Both the position numbers and the translations under genes were made by a program. The notes under the pieces are model-generated. The model made no database searches. It was not told the origin of the DNA and worked only from the letters and a program-made list of their open reading frames with translations. A stretch of 64,000 bases of DNA. It comes from Pseudomonas sp. URMO17WK12:I11 (GTDB taxonomy: Bacteria > Pseudomonadota > Gammaproteobacteria > Pseudomonadales > Pseudomonadaceae). Below are positions 1 through 11,584 of the stretch, one piece after another (position 1 is the stretch's first letter; each line of letters begins with the position of its first letter). The stretch is taken from the NCBI RefSeq assembly GCF_007677725.1, contig NZ_VEDF01000002.1, positions 1 through 64,000 of the forward strand, given 5' to 3'.

Positions 1-92
1 GCCGACCTGACGATCGAAGCGTTTCCAACGCCGCTTGAACAATCTAACTCGTTGAATCTCAAGGAGTTTCTCGTTCCATTGTCGCTGGAAGT
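1..92 (-). other. Probable rRNA operon 5' leader, running off the left edge
   Basis: This stretch lies directly downstream, on the minus strand, of a promoter with the hallmarks of an rrn promoter. It has no convincing open frame. It would be the start of the untranslated leader of an rRNA operon whose 16S gene lies outside the window. The 16S sequence itself is not visible, so this is inferred from the promoter and from the lack of coding. Confidence 0.5.
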
Positions 93-145
93 GGGGCGCA
101 TTATAAGGGGATTCGAGAAGGCGTCAACCGTTAATTTGATTAAAT
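93..145 (-). promoter_or_regulatory. Strong stringent-type (rrn-like) sigma-70 promoter
   Basis: On the minus strand there is a -35 TTGACG (127-122), a 16-nt spacer and a perfect -10 TATAAT (105-100), followed by a GC-rich discriminator (GCGCCCC). Upstream of the -35 the minus strand reads ATTTAATCAAATTAACGG, an A/T-rich block like an UP element. A/T-rich UP element, near-consensus hexamers, a short spacer and a GC discriminator are typical of rRNA promoters under growth-rate and ppGpp control. Transcription points out of the window. Confidence 0.7.
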
Positions 146-156
146 GCAGCTATCGC

Positions 157-193
157 TGAAAACAAAGCGGGGAGGCCTGCCGGCCTCCCCGCT
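157..193 (-). terminator. Rho-independent terminator after tyrS
   Basis: A long GC-rich inverted repeat (arms AGCGGGGAGGC and GCCTCCCCGCT, roughly 166-193) is followed on the minus strand by TTTGTTTTC. It lies about 25 nt beyond the tyrS stop and just upstream of the rrn-like promoter, so it insulates the two units. Confidence 0.8.
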
Positions 194-218
194 TCTATAT
201 AGCTAAATCACCCGGCGC

Positions 219-1418
219 TTACTCGGCTTTCAAGGTAACCCGGCCGAACGACTTCTTCCCAGCCTGGCACACATGGGTCGCGCCGAGCGCAAACAGGAAG
301 TCCTTGTCAACGACGGCGCCATCCACTTTGACGGCGCCACCACTCAGCAAGTCGCGGGCCTGTGCAGAATTCTTCACCAGGCCAGCCCGGTTGAGAACGG
401 CAGCGATCGGCAGATCTTCAGTTGCTGCCACTTCGATTTCTGGCAGGTCCTCCGGCAGCTCCCCTTCCTTCATGCGGTTGCCCGCAGCGCGGTGAGCATT
501 GGCCGCCGCCTCTTCACCATGGAAGCGTGCGACGATTTCTTCGGCCAGCTTGATCTTGATGTCACGCGGGTTCGCCCCATTGGCGACGTCGACGCGCAGC
601 TGCTCGATCTCTTCCATCGAACGGAAGCTCAGCAGCTCGAAATAGCGCCACATCAAGGTATCCGGAATCGACACCAGCTTGCTGTACATCACACCTGGCG
701 CCTCCTGGATACCCACATAGTTACCCAGCGACTTGGACATCTTCTTCACACCGTCCAGACCTTCGAGCAGCGGCATGGTCACGATGTTCTGTGCTTCCTG
801 ACCATAGGCGCGCTGCAACTCGCGCCCCATCAGCAGGTTGAATTTCTGGTCGGTCCCACCCAGTTCGACATCTGCGTGCAAGGCGACCGAGTCGTAGCCC
901 TGCACCAATGGGTAAAGGAATTCGTGGATGGCGATCGGCTGGTTGGTGGTGTAGCGCTTGTCGAAGTCATCCCGCTCGAGCATGCGTGCGACGGTGTACT
1001 GCGATGCCAGGCGAATGAAGTCGGCCGGCGTGAGCTGGTCCATCCAGGTAGAGTTGAACGCGACTTCGGTCTTGGCCGGATCGAGAATCTTGAACACCTG
1101 CTGCTTATACGTCTCGGCGTTGTCCAGTACCTGCTCGCGGGTCAGCGGCGGACGCGTGGCGCTCTTGCCGCTGGGATCGCCGATCATGCCGGTGAAATCA
1201 CCGATCAGGAAGATCACCTGATGCCCCAGCTCCTGGAACTGGCGCAGCTTGTTGATCAGCACCGTGTGGCCCAGGTGCAGGTCAGCCGCGGTCGGATCGA
1301 AGCCTGCCTTGATACGCAGAGGCTGGCCGCGCTTGAGCTTCTCGACCAGTTCCGACTCGACCAACACCTCTTCCGCACCGCGCTTGATAAGCGCCAGCTG
1401 CTCTTCAACCGACTTCAT
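219..1418 (-). CDS. tyrS: Tyrosyl-tRNA synthetase
   Basis: Class I aminoacyl-tRNA synthetase that charges tRNA-Tyr in the cytosol. The protein is 399 aa from the start chosen here ([10 protein letters not shown]). A longer in-frame start at 1463 would add 15 residues with no family resemblance. The HIGH-type signature reads HLGH (about residues 48-51) and the KMSKS loop is intact (about 225). The C-terminal 70 residues form an S4-like RNA-binding domain. It is the longer TyrS type common in Pseudomonas. It is divergent from the M23 peptidase gene and followed by a strong terminator. Confidence 0.96.
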   Translation of the reverse strand: MKSVEEQLALIKRGAEEVLVESELVEKLKRGQPLRIKAGFDPTAADLHLGHTVLINKLRQFQELGHQVIFLIGDFTGMIGDPSGKSATRPPLTREQVLDNAETYKQQVFKILDPAKTEVAFNSTWMDQLTPADFIRLASQYTVARMLERDDFDKRYTTNQPIAIHEFLYPLVQGYDSVALHADVELGGTDQKFNLLMGRELQRAYGQEAQNIVTMPLLEGLDGVKKMSKSLGNYVGIQEAPGVMYSKLVSIPDTLMWRYFELLSFRSMEEIEQLRVDVANGANPRDIKIKLAEEIVARFHGEEAAANAHRAAGNRMKEGELPEDLPEIEVAATEDLPIAAVLNRAGLVKNSAQARDLLSGGAVKVDGAVVDKDFLFALGATHVCQAGKKSFGRVTLKAE

Positions 1419-1633
1419 AGACAGACCCGCAAGGCTCAGATTCAAAGGGAGCCAACCATACAAGATCGGCCATCAATTACAAGTTTCGAAATGAAATGTG
1501 ACCCGACCGTAGCGTCACAGCGTCTACGCGCCCTTGCGCGAAAATAGATTTGGTTATATTTTATACAGTTATTTCATCTTCATCATGTCATTCATCTTTT
1601 CCATATTCACTTTTCTTCAAAGTCTCCTTACCT

Positions 1634-4146
<2,513 letters not shown>

Positions 4147-4162
4147 CCTTAGCCCACAGGGT

Positions 4163-4191
4163 AAAACGCCGCGCAATTGCGCGGCGTTTTT
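4163..4191. terminator. Bidirectional intrinsic terminator between anmK and erpA
   Basis: Near-perfect palindrome AAAACGCCGCGC / GCGCGGCGTTTT with an AATT loop. It has A-tracts on one side and T-tracts on the other, so it can stop both the plus-strand anmK message and the minus-strand erpA message. Confidence 0.9.
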
Positions 4192-4205
4192 GCATCCAGC
4201 CGGGT

Positions 4206-4556
4206 TCAGATGGAGAACGAGGAACCGCAGCCGCAGGTGGTAGCGGCGTTCGGGTTCTTGATCACGAAGCGCGAACCTTCCAGGCCTTCCTGGTAATCCA
4301 CTTCGGCGCCAGCCAAATACTGGAAGCTCATTGGATCGACCACCAACGAAACGCCTTCGCGCTCGACGATGGTGTCGTCTTCGGCAACATCTTCATCGAA
4401 GGTGAAGCCGTACTGGAAGCCCGAGCAGCCGCCGCCAGTGACGAAAACGCGCAGTTTCAGACGGTCATTGCCTTCTTCGGAAACCAGGTTCTTCACCTTT
4501 TGCGCAGCGCCATGGGTGAATTCCAAAGCCGTAGGGGTGAAGGTTTCGACGCTCAT
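4206..4556 (-). CDS. erpA: Iron-sulfur cluster insertion protein ErpA
   Basis: A-type Fe-S carrier (116 aa) that delivers clusters to apo-proteins, such as the IspG/IspH type. The three invariant cysteines are visible: C44 in GGGCSGF and C108/C110 in the C-terminal CGCGSSF. It is a stand-alone gene sharing a bidirectional terminator with anmK. A good sigma-70 promoter sits about 45 nt upstream. A-type carriers IscA, SufA and ErpA are similar; stand-alone position and sequence favour ErpA. Confidence 0.93.
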   Translation of the reverse strand: MSVETFTPTALEFTHGAAQKVKNLVSEEGNDRLKLRVFVTGGGCSGFQYGFTFDEDVAEDDTIVEREGVSLVVDPMSFQYLAGAEVDYQEGLEGSRFVIKNPNAATTCGCGSSFSI

Positions 4557-4602
4557 GTTGACTCTCCCGGCGTAATCGCCGCCATAAAACTCGATGACGC
4601 GT

Positions 4603-4632
4603 ATTATCCGCTTCTCCGAGAAAATCGGTCAA
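4603..4632 (-). promoter_or_regulatory. Sigma-70 promoter of erpA
   Basis: The minus strand reads TTGACC (4632-4627), an 18-nt spacer and GATAAT (4608-4603). It lies about 47 nt from the erpA start codon with no gene between. Confidence 0.6.
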
Positions 4633-4641
4633 CAATACGTA

Positions 4642-4676
4642 AGCTGCAAGCGGGCGCCAGGCGCGCGCCTGCAGCT
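4642..4676. repeat. GC-rich hairpin after argC, possible terminator or degenerate intergenic repeat
   Basis: Outer arms AGCTGCA (4642-4648) and TGCAGCT (4670-4676) enclose GC-rich, partly self-complementary sequence. It lies just beyond the argC stop (minus strand) without a clear T-run. The AGCTGCAAGC motif resembles the repeat-like spacer at 41403-41562. Confidence 0.4.
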
Positions 4677-4689
4677 CGACGCGGCTCGC

Positions 4690-5724
4690 TCAGGGCAGCA
4701 GGCCAGCGTGAGACAACCCCATGCGCTCGTCCAGGCCAAACAGGATATTGAGGTTCTGCACCGCCTGGCCCGAGGCGCCCTTGACCAGGTTGTCGATCAC
4801 CGACAACACCACTACCAGGTCACCGCCTTGCGGGCGATGCACGGCGATACGGCAGACGTTGGCGCCGCGTACGCTACGGGTTTCCGGATGGCTGCCGGCC
4901 GGCATTACGTCGACGAACGGTTCATCGGCATAGCGTTTCTCGAACAGCGCCTGCAGGTCGACCGAGGTATCGACCACGGTCGCGTAAAGCGTTGCATGGA
5001 TGCCGCGGATCATGGGCGTCAGGTGCGGTACGAAGGTAAGGCCGATATCCCCGCCAGCAGCCTGACGCAGGCCTTGGCTGATTTCCGGCAGATGGCGGTG
5101 ACCTTTGACGGCATAAGCCTTCATGCTTTCACCCGCCTCACAGAACAACGAGCCCACTGCTGCGCCGCGACCAGCACCACTGACGCCGGACTTGCAGTCG
5201 GCGATCAGCCGCGAGGGATCGGCCAGGCCCGCTTCGAGCAGTGGCAGGAAGCCCAGCTGGGTGGCAGTCGGGTAGCAACCCGGCACGGCGATCAGACGTG
5301 CTTTGCGAATGCGCTCGCGGTTGACCTCGGGCAGGCCGTATACGGCGTCCTTGAGCAGCTCCGGCGCGCCGTGCGGCTGACCGTACCACGTGCCCCATTC
5401 CACCGCGTCCTGCAGGCGAAAGTCAGCGGAGAGGTCGATGACCTTGGTCCCGGCAGCCAGCAGCTCGCCGGCCAGGGCGTGGGCGACGCCGTGCGGAGTG
5501 GCGAAGAACACCACGTCACAAGCGGCCAGGGTCTTGCTGTCGGGCACGCTGAAGGCCAGGCCATCGTAGTGGCCGCGCAAGTTCGGGTACATGTCGGCAA
5601 CAGCCATCCCCGCTTCGGAGCGCGAGGTGATGACCGCTACCTCGGCCTGAGGGTGCTGCGCCAGCAAACGCAGCAATTCGACACCGGTGTACCCTGTGCC
5701 GCCGACGATACCGACCTTGATCAT
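4690..5724 (-). CDS. argC: N-acetyl-gamma-glutamyl-phosphate reductase
   Basis: NADPH-dependent reductase for the third step of arginine biosynthesis (N-acetylglutamyl-phosphate to the semialdehyde). It is 344 aa, standard length. The N-terminal Rossmann motif reads [17 protein letters not shown]. The catalytic cysteine lies in [12 protein letters not shown] (about residue 150) and the conserved histidine in KGHRHLPE. It is a stand-alone gene divergent from hemJ. The shared upstream region carries direct and inverted repeats that could be an operator. Confidence 0.95.
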   Translation of the reverse strand: MIKVGIVGGTGYTGVELLRLLAQHPQAEVAVITSRSEAGMAVADMYPNLRGHYDGLAFSVPDSKTLAACDVVFFATPHGVAHALAGELLAAGTKVIDLSADFRLQDAVEWGTWYGQPHGAPELLKDAVYGLPEVNRERIRKARLIAVPGCYPTATQLGFLPLLEAGLADPSRLIADCKSGVSGAGRGAAVGSLFCEAGESMKAYAVKGHRHLPEISQGLRQAAGGDIGLTFVPHLTPMIRGIHATLYATVVDTSVDLQALFEKRYADEPFVDVMPAGSHPETRSVRGANVCRIAVHRPQGGDLVVVLSVIDNLVKGASGQAVQNLNILFGLDERMGLSHAGLLP

Positions 5725-5727
5725 AAC

Positions 5728-5788
5728 GCTTGCCCCTTATCAACGAGCCGTCTGGAAAGCGCACGATGATAGGGGCGCAAGCCGTCTG
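5728..5788. promoter_or_regulatory. Paired repeats in the argC-hemJ intergenic region
   Basis: A 9-nt direct repeat AGCCGTCTG occurs at 5746-5754 and 5780-5788. An imperfect inverted pair flanks it, GCTTGCCCCTTATCA (from 5728) and TGATAGGGGCGCAAGC (5767-5782). This suggests a regulator-binding region for argC, hemJ or both. No known operator is recognised. Confidence 0.3.
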
Positions 5789-5866
5789 TAACAACTCTTG
5801 GGGTGCCTCTTCGGGCGCTTGCCCTCTACTATCTGACGACCGTGATCACTTGAAGGAACTTCCCCC

Positions 5867-6292
5867 ATGCTTTACCTATGGATCAAAGCGCTGCACATCG
5901 TCAGCGTGGTCTGCTGGTTCGCCGGCCTCTTCTATCTGCCCAGGTTGTTCGTCTACCACGCGCAGAGCCAGGACGGCATCAGCCAGGAACGCTTCATCAC
6001 CATGGAACGCAAATTGTACCGCGGCATCATGAACCCGGCGATGATCGCCACCTACGTCTTCGGTGCCTGGATGCTCTACCTGACCCCCGGCTGGTTGAGC
6101 CAGGGCTGGTTGCACGCCAAGCTGACCCTGGTCATCGTGCTGACCGGCTACCATCACATCTGCGGCGCCCAGCGCAAACGCTTCGCTGCAGGCACCAATA
6201 CTCGTAGCCATGTGTACTACCGCTGGTTCAACGAAGTACCGGTGCTCTTGTTGCTGGGCATCGTCATCCTGGTGGTGGTCAAACCGTTCTGA
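5867..6292 (+). CDS. hemJ: HemJ-type protoporphyrinogen IX oxidase
   Basis: Inner-membrane protein of 141 aa with about four transmembrane helices. It matches the HemJ (formerly UPF0093) family, which oxidises protoporphyrinogen IX to protoporphyrin IX in bacteria lacking HemG or HemY. The family pattern is visible: IKALHIVSVVCWFAGLFYLP with its early histidine (H10), the RKLYRGIMNPAM segment, and HAKLTLVIVLTGYHH with the conserved lysine. It has its own gap upstream and is followed after 26 nt by a nitronate monooxygenase-like gene. Confidence 0.88.
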   Translation: MLYLWIKALHIVSVVCWFAGLFYLPRLFVYHAQSQDGISQERFITMERKLYRGIMNPAMIATYVFGAWMLYLTPGWLSQGWLHAKLTLVIVLTGYHHICGAQRKRFAAGTNTRSHVYYRWFNEVPVLLLLGIVILVVVKPF

Positions 6293-6318
6293 TCGCCCTC
6301 GAGCACTGGAGCCCGCCC

Positions 6319-7275
6319 ATGTCATTGCCCGCATCCCTTGAGCAACGCCTGTGCTTGCCAATCGTCGCCGCGCCGATGTTTCTCATTTCCAACCCTCAGA
6401 TGGTGCTGAGCTGCTGCGCCAGCGGCGTGGTGGGCAGTTTCCCGGCCCTGAACCAGCGCGACAGCGCTGGCTTCAAGGCCTGGCTCGAGGAGATCGAGGC
6501 GGGCTTGGCCGCGCTGAAGGCGCCTGCGCCCTACGCGGTAAACCTGATCGTTCACCCGAGCAACCCGCGCTTGCAGGCAGACCTTGCATTGTGCGTGGCG
6601 CATCGCGTGCCGATCGTCATCACCAGCCTGGGCGCGGTGAAAGAAGTGGTAGACGCCGTACACGGCTATGGCGGCCTGGTATTCCACGATGTCACCACCC
6701 GCCGTCACGCTGAAAAAGCCGCCCAGGCCGGGGTCGATGGCTTGATCGCTGTGGCTGCAGGTGCCGGCGGCCACGCCGGAACTTGCAGCCCGTTTGCCCT
6801 GGCTGCCGAGATTCGCCAGTTCTTCGACAAGACATTACTGCTGGCAGGCTGTATCAACCACGGCCACGAAGTGCTTGCGGCCCAACTGTTGGGAGCCGAC
6901 CTGGCCTACGTGGGTACCCGCTTGATCGCCACGCAGGAGAGCCAGGCCCAGGATGGCTACAAACAGATGCTGCTGAGCGCCCAGGCTGCCGACATCATCC
7001 ATACCCCTGCCGTGTCGGGCATCCCTGCCAACTTCCTGCGCCCTAGCCTGGAACAGGCCGGCTACGACATGGCCTCACTCGAATCCGGGCATGAACAGGG
7101 CAAGCTCAAGCCGATCGACGACGAGGCCAAGGCGTGGAAAACGGTCTGGTCAGCAGGTCAAGGCGTCGGCGATATCCATGATCTGCCCAGTGTCGCTCGC
7201 TTGATCGAACGCTTGCACAGTGAGTACCACGCTGCCCTGGCACGCGCCGATGCGTTACGCGCCAAGGCCCCGTAG
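6319..7275 (+). CDS. Nitronate monooxygenase-family flavoprotein
   Basis: FMN-binding TIM-barrel protein (318 aa) of the NPD/2-nitropropane dioxygenase family. Members oxidise alkyl nitronates such as propionate 3-nitronate. N-terminal PIVAAPMFLISNPQMV and GVVGSFPALN, plus GAGGHAGTCSPFAL and GADLAYVGTRLIAT for phosphate and FMN binding, are typical. It follows hemJ closely and may share its transcript. The true substrate cannot be read from sequence; NPD members also include enoyl-reductase-like enzymes. Confidence 0.85.
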   Translation: MSLPASLEQRLCLPIVAAPMFLISNPQMVLSCCASGVVGSFPALNQRDSAGFKAWLEEIEAGLAALKAPAPYAVNLIVHPSNPRLQADLALCVAHRVPIVITSLGAVKEVVDAVHGYGGLVFHDVTTRRHAEKAAQAGVDGLIAVAAGAGGHAGTCSPFALAAEIRQFFDKTLLLAGCINHGHEVLAAQLLGADLAYVGTRLIATQESQAQDGYKQMLLSAQAADIIHTPAVSGIPANFLRPSLEQAGYDMASLESGHEQGKLKPIDDEAKAWKTVWSAGQGVGDIHDLPSVARLIERLHSEYHAALARADALRAKAP

Positions 7276-7341
7276 CAAAAGGCAACAACTCGCTCGGGCA
7301 AGCTGTACACTGTGCGCCCCTTCCGCCCCCAGGAGCCATGC

Positions 7342-8124
7342 ATGACCCGTTACGCCATGATTACCGGTGCTTCCAGCGGCGTGGGACTGGCCCTGGCGGA
7401 AGCGCTGGCGCGGCGCGGGCGTAACTTGATACTGGTGGCACGTCATCGAGAAACCCTCGAACCCATCGCGCTCGAGCTGGCCCAGCGCTTCGGCGTCGAA
7501 GTGCTGCTGCGCGCTTGTGACCTCAGTCAGCCGCTGCGGCTCTCGGGCTTCGTTCTGGAGCTCGAAGAAGGCGAGCGACGCATCGACCTGTTGGTGAACG
7601 CTGCCGGGCAACGCACCTATGGGCCGTTCCTGGCCCATGAGTGGGCAGACGAGCAAGACCTGCTCGAGGTCAACATTCTTGCCGTTAGCCGGCTGTGCCA
7701 TGCCATCGGTAACCTGATGGCAGTTCAAGGTGGCGGACAGATCCTCACCATCGCCGGCCTGGCCGCCGTTGCGCCGGGCCCCGGCATGGCCACTTACGCC
7801 GCCAGCAAGGCCTACGTGATGAGTTTCAGCGAGGCCCTGCGTGAAGAGCTCAAACCGGCTGGTATCAAAGTATCGGTACTGTGCCCGGGCCCGGTTCGTT
7901 CGCCGCGCCGGCGCATTCCCAGGCTCGAAGGCAGCAAGCGCTGCCTGAGCCCTGAAGAAGTGGCGCTGTACACGGTACGAGCCCTCGCCAAAAACCGCGC
8001 GGTGATCATGCCGCAGCGCCGCAACCGCTGGCTGGCAAGTCTTGCGCGTCTTTTGCCGCGCTGGGCGACGCGCAAGCTGGCCGGCTTGATTCACCGCCGT
8101 TACTGTCCGCTCGGTATGGAATAG
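7342..8124 (+). CDS. Short-chain dehydrogenase-like protein, catalytic Ser apparently missing
   Basis: Rossmann-fold SDR of 260 aa. The start ATG at 7342 gives MTRYAMITGASSGVG, with the cofactor glycine motif at about residues 9-15. The YxxxK pair is present (Y152, K156 in YAASK). The residue 13 before the tyrosine, normally the catalytic serine, is glycine here (segment TIAGLAAVAPGPGMATY). It also has a basic C-terminal tail ending RKLAGLIHRRYCPLGME. The closest general type is the DltE/YqjQ-like SDR group. Substrate unknown; it may be a weak or altered reductase. Confidence 0.8.
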   Translation: MTRYAMITGASSGVGLALAEALARRGRNLILVARHRETLEPIALELAQRFGVEVLLRACDLSQPLRLSGFVLELEEGERRIDLLVNAAGQRTYGPFLAHEWADEQDLLEVNILAVSRLCHAIGNLMAVQGGGQILTIAGLAAVAPGPGMATYAASKAYVMSFSEALREELKPAGIKVSVLCPGPVRSPRRRIPRLEGSKRCLSPEEVALYTVRALAKNRAVIMPQRRNRWLASLARLLPRWATRKLAGLIHRRYCPLGME

Positions 8125-8188
8125 CCACTGGGCGAGTGACGCCAGGCTGAGTACACTCGGGCCGGTCACTCACCCTGGAGCAAGTGCT

Positions 8189-8527
8189 GTGGACGATTTA
8201 TTCATCAAGATCATCAACCGGGAAATTCCCGCCAAGATCATTTACGAAGACGACCAGGTCCTGGCGTTTCATGACATCGCGCCACAGGCGCCCGTGCATT
8301 TCCTGGTCATTCCGAAAAAGCACATCCGCACCCTCAACGACCTCACTGAAGAAGATAAGGGCCTGGCGGGCCACATTCTTTTCACCGCCCAGCGACTGGC
8401 CAAGGAACTGGGCTGCGCAGATGGCTTCCGCGTGGTCATGAACTGCAACGAACAAGGCGGTCAGACCGTCTACCACATCCACATGCACGTGCTCGGCCAG
8501 CGCCAGATGAACTGGCCGCCCGGCTGA
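8189..8527 (+). CDS. HIT-family purine nucleoside phosphoramidase (HinT-like)
   Basis: Small (112 aa) histidine-triad hydrolase that cleaves AMP from lysyl-AMP and other phosphoramidates. The triad reads HIHMHV near the C-terminus, and the N-terminus DDLFIKIINREIPAKIIYEDD is typical of HinT. Translation starts at a GTG (8189-8191), since no in-frame ATG precedes the conserved N-terminus. It lies between the SDR and coq7. Confidence 0.92.
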   Translation: MDDLFIKIINREIPAKIIYEDDQVLAFHDIAPQAPVHFLVIPKKHIRTLNDLTEEDKGLAGHILFTAQRLAKELGCADGFRVVMNCNEQGGQTVYHIHMHVLGQRQMNWPPG

Positions 8528-8593
8528 CCCAAGGCAAGCCCCATGTGGGCGATTGAGGTAGACTGTCGGGCATCACTTCAGCGGAGGTGCCCG

Positions 8594-9241
8594 ATGGCTA
8601 CCGAACGTCACTACTCGCCGCTCGACCGCTTGTTGCTGCAGGCCGATACCGCCATGCGCACCTTGCTGCCCTTCAGCGGCCAACCGTCCCGCCCGTCGCC
8701 GGCGATCATTCAACCCGATGCCCAGCTCGATGAGCAGCAGACCCGCCACGTCGCCGGCCTCATGCGCATCAACCACACCGGTGAAGTCTGCGCCCAGGCG
8801 CTTTACCAAGGCCAAGCCCTGACCGCCAAGCTGCCGCAGGTGCGCAAGGCCATGGAGCACGCCGCCGACGAAGAAATCGACCATCTGGCCTGGTGCGAAC
8901 AACGTATCCGCCAACTGGGCAGTCACCCCAGCGTGCTCAATCCGCTGTTCTACGGCATGTCATTCGGTATTGGTGCCGTGGCGGGTCTGGTCAGCGACAA
9001 GGTCAGCCTGGGTTTCGTCGCCGCCACCGAGCATCAGGTGTGCAAACACCTGGACGAGCACTTGCAACAGCTCCCCGAACAGGACGAGAAATCCCGCGCT
9101 ATTCTCGAACAGATGCGTGTCGATGAGGCCGAGCATGCCGATTCCGCCCTCGAGGCAGGCGGCTACCGCTTCCCGATGCCCGTACGGTTTGGCATGAGCC
9201 TGTTGGCCAAGGTCATGACCAAGAGCACTTACCGCATCTGA
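8594..9241 (+). CDS. coq7: Demethoxyubiquinone hydroxylase Coq7
   Basis: Di-iron monooxygenase (215 aa) for the C-6 hydroxylation step of ubiquinone synthesis. It replaces UbiF in Pseudomonas. The ligand pattern of carboxylates and histidines is visible: [39 protein letters not shown] and [17 protein letters not shown]. Start ATG at 8594 is preceded by GGAGG. An in-frame upstream ATG at 8543 would add 17 unconserved residues. The next gene starts 10 nt later. Confidence 0.94.
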   Translation: MATERHYSPLDRLLLQADTAMRTLLPFSGQPSRPSPAIIQPDAQLDEQQTRHVAGLMRINHTGEVCAQALYQGQALTAKLPQVRKAMEHAADEEIDHLAWCEQRIRQLGSHPSVLNPLFYGMSFGIGAVAGLVSDKVSLGFVAATEHQVCKHLDEHLQQLPEQDEKSRAILEQMRVDEAEHADSALEAGGYRFPMPVRFGMSLLAKVMTKSTYRI

Positions 9242-9251
9242 AGGCGCAACC

Positions 9252-10292
9252 ATGACGGATCGAATCGACGCCAAGGACCTGGCGCGCGCCGTGCAAGCCG
9301 GGGTTCTGCAGCCGGGTCAGGACCAGGCCCTGCTGGCCTTTCTGCGCAGCCAGTCCCCGTCCCAAGGCAATCTTCAACTGGCCCACACGGCATTCTACTT
9401 CGGTGCGCTGCTGATCATGGGCGCCATGGGCTGGTTACTGACCGAAGCGTGGATGCGCATCGGCGATGGCGCCCTGCTCGCGGTGGCCGCCCTGTATATC
9501 GTGTCACTCACCGCACTTGCGCTGTATTGGCAGCGGCGCCAGCAACCCATCGCGGCGGGCGTACTGGCGGCGGCGGCGGTCAGTATCGTGCCGTTGCTGG
9601 TCTTTGCCATCGAACGGCTCGCCGGATGGTGGCCAATGGACGATACGCAGGCTGACTATCATCAGTACTACACCTACGTACAAGGGGGGTGGCTGCTGAT
9701 GGAGGCCGCCACCGTTGTCGCGGGGCTGCTGATGTTGCGGCTGGTGCCCTACCCCTTCATCGTGATGCCGATCGCTGTAGCGCTGTGGTTCATGTCCATG
9801 GACTTGAGCGAATGGATCTATGGCTCACCGTTCAGCTGGGACCAGCGGCGCACGGTATCGCTGTGGTTCGGCCTCGCCACGCTCATGGCATTTCTGATCA
9901 TCGATGGCCGCACGCGCGGCGATTATGCGCGTTGGGGTTACCTGGCCGGGCTGGCGGCGTTCTGGGGCGGGCTTACCATGACGGAAAGCGCCAGCGAGCT
10001 GGGCAAGGCGCTGTATTGTTTGATCAACCTGGGCCTGATGGGCATCGCTGTGCTCTTGCGCCGGCCAGTGTTCATGGTATTCGGGGCCATGGGGGTGGCC
10101 GCTTATTTGGGCTACCTGTCTTACGAGGTATTCGCCGCTTCGTTGTTGTTCCCCGTGGTGCTGAGCTTTATCGGCCTTGGGGTGATCGGCCTTGGCCTGC
10201 TTTACCAGAAGCGCCGGGAGCGCTTGAGCCAGGCAGTGCGCAGCAACCTCCCCGACTGGTTGGTGGCGGCGCTTCCCGCGCTGCGCGACTGA
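9252..10292 (+). CDS. Polytopic membrane protein, DUF2157-like
   Basis: A 346-aa protein. The first 45 residues are soluble (MTDRIDAKDLARAVQAGVL), followed by about nine or ten hydrophobic helices. The soluble N-terminus and membrane layout resemble DUF2157-type proteins, but I do not recognise a defined function. It may be cotranscribed with coq7 (10-nt gap). A GC-rich inverted repeat (CGGGGC at 10300-10305, GCCCCG at 10314-10319) lies after the stop and may act as a convergent terminator with the OsmC gene. Confidence 0.75.
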   Translation: MTDRIDAKDLARAVQAGVLQPGQDQALLAFLRSQSPSQGNLQLAHTAFYFGALLIMGAMGWLLTEAWMRIGDGALLAVAALYIVSLTALALYWQRRQQPIAAGVLAAAAVSIVPLLVFAIERLAGWWPMDDTQADYHQYYTYVQGGWLLMEAATVVAGLLMLRLVPYPFIVMPIAVALWFMSMDLSEWIYGSPFSWDQRRTVSLWFGLATLMAFLIIDGRTRGDYARWGYLAGLAAFWGGLTMTESASELGKALYCLINLGLMGIAVLLRRPVFMVFGAMGVAAYLGYLSYEVFAASLLFPVVLSFIGLGVIGLGLLYQKRRERLSQAVRSNLPDWLVAALPALRD

Positions 10293-10325
10293 AACGAGGC
10301 GGGGCCGCGCGCCGCCCCGTCAGGC

Positions 10326-10748
10326 TCAGCCCAGCTCGACGATTTCGTAACCATGGGTGATTTCGACGTTGGCCCGTTCGAGCATGATCGAAGCCGAGCA
10401 ATACTTCTCGGCCGATAGCTCTACCGCGCGCTTGACCTGGGCTTCTTTCAAACCGCGGCCCTTGACCACGAAATTCATGTGGATCTTGGTGAACACCTTT
10501 GGGTCTTCACTGGCCCGCTCGGCTTCGAGAAACGCCTCGCAGCTTTCCACGGCCTGGCGCGATTTCTTCAAGATGCTGACCACATCGAAACTGCTGCAGC
10601 CGCCCAGGCCGAGCAGGAGCATTTCCATCGGGCGTACGCCCAGGTTCCGCCCACCGGCTTCGGGCGGACCGTCCATCACCACGACATGACCGCTCCCGGA
10701 CTCGCCGAGAAACATGGCTTCGCCGGCCCATTGGATGCGTGCCTTCAT
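10326..10748 (-). CDS. OsmC-family protein (YhfA-like)
   Basis: OsmC/Ohr-fold protein of 140 aa. The N-terminus is MKARIQWAGEAMFLGES. Two cysteines lie at the expected redox positions, in LGGCSSFDVV and EKYCSASIM. OsmC and Ohr reduce organic hydroperoxides; the YhfA branch next to crp/vfr genes is poorly characterised. The start at 10748 is chosen because the open frame upstream of it (to 10871) has no family resemblance. It is divergent from vfr. Confidence 0.85.
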   Translation of the reverse strand: MKARIQWAGEAMFLGESGSGHVVVMDGPPEAGGRNLGVRPMEMLLLGLGGCSSFDVVSILKKSRQAVESCEAFLEAERASEDPKVFTKIHMNFVVKGRGLKEAQVKRAVELSAEKYCSASIMLERANVEITHGYEIVELG

Positions 10749-10939
10749 CTGTCTGTACTCCTGGAATTCGCAAAAGGGTGTCAGCTTAAGCCTTGGATGC
10801 CTGTCGGAAAAGCTCAATGCACTGCGCTTTAGTGTCAAAACTGCCGGCCGTGTCTGATAAGCTGGCGCCAATTGACTGGCGCTTCGCGTCAGCCGATGAC
10901 TAACAAGAGCCTATGCGTCGCATCGAACAGGATTTCGTG

Positions 10940-11584
10940 ATGGTTGCCTCAGCCCTACCCGCCAAGATCAAGAACATCGACAAGCTGTTAGCCCACTGCC
11001 AGCGCCGCCGCTATACCGCCAAGAGCAACATCATCTGCGCCGGGGATCGGGCCGATACGCTGTCGTTCATCATCAAGGGCTCGGTCACCATCTTGATCGA
11101 AGACGACGAAGGCCACGAGATGATCATCGCCTACCTCAACAACGGCGACTTCTTCGGCGAGTTGGGATTGTTCGAGCCCAATGGCGGCGAACACCAGCGC
11201 AGCGCCTGGGTACGGGCCAAGACAGAATGCGAAGTGGCGGAAATCAGCTACGACCGATTTCGTGAAGTGACCAGGCAAGATCCGGACATTCTCTATGCCC
11301 TGGGCAGCCAGATGGCCCAGCGCCTGCGCAATACCACGCGCAAAGTGGGTGACCTGGCCTTTTTCGACGTGACCGGTCGCGTGGCCCGATGCCTGCTTGA
11401 ATTGTGCAAGCAACCCGATGCCATGACTCACCCTGACGGCATGCAGATCAAGATCACCCGCCAGGAGATCGGGCGGATCGTCGGTTGCTCCCGGGAGATG
11501 GTCGGCCGCGTCCTCAAGGACCTGGAAGAACGCAGCCTGGTGCAAGTCAAAGGCAAGACCATGGTGGTCTACGGTACGCGTTAG
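10940..11584 (+). CDS. vfr: cAMP-activated global regulator Vfr (Crp family)
   Basis: Cytosolic transcription factor of 214 aa. The N-terminal cyclic-nucleotide domain includes [11 protein letters not shown] and a phosphate cassette near ERSAWVRA-like sequence ([17 protein letters not shown]). The C-terminal Crp-type helix-turn-helix reads [21 protein letters not shown] (its core about residues 170-190). The start at 10940 gives a length matching Vfr of P. aeruginosa; an in-frame ATG 27 nt upstream is possible. In P. putida the Crp/Vfr protein has different targets from E. coli. Its stop overlaps the convergent gene by 4 bp. Confidence 0.93.
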   Translation: MVASALPAKIKNIDKLLAHCQRRRYTAKSNIICAGDRADTLSFIIKGSVTILIEDDEGHEMIIAYLNNGDFFGELGLFEPNGGEHQRSAWVRAKTECEVAEISYDRFREVTRQDPDILYALGSQMAQRLRNTTRKVGDLAFFDVTGRVARCLLELCKQPDAMTHPDGMQIKITRQEIGRIVGCSREMVGRVLKDLEERSLVQVKGKTMVVYGTR

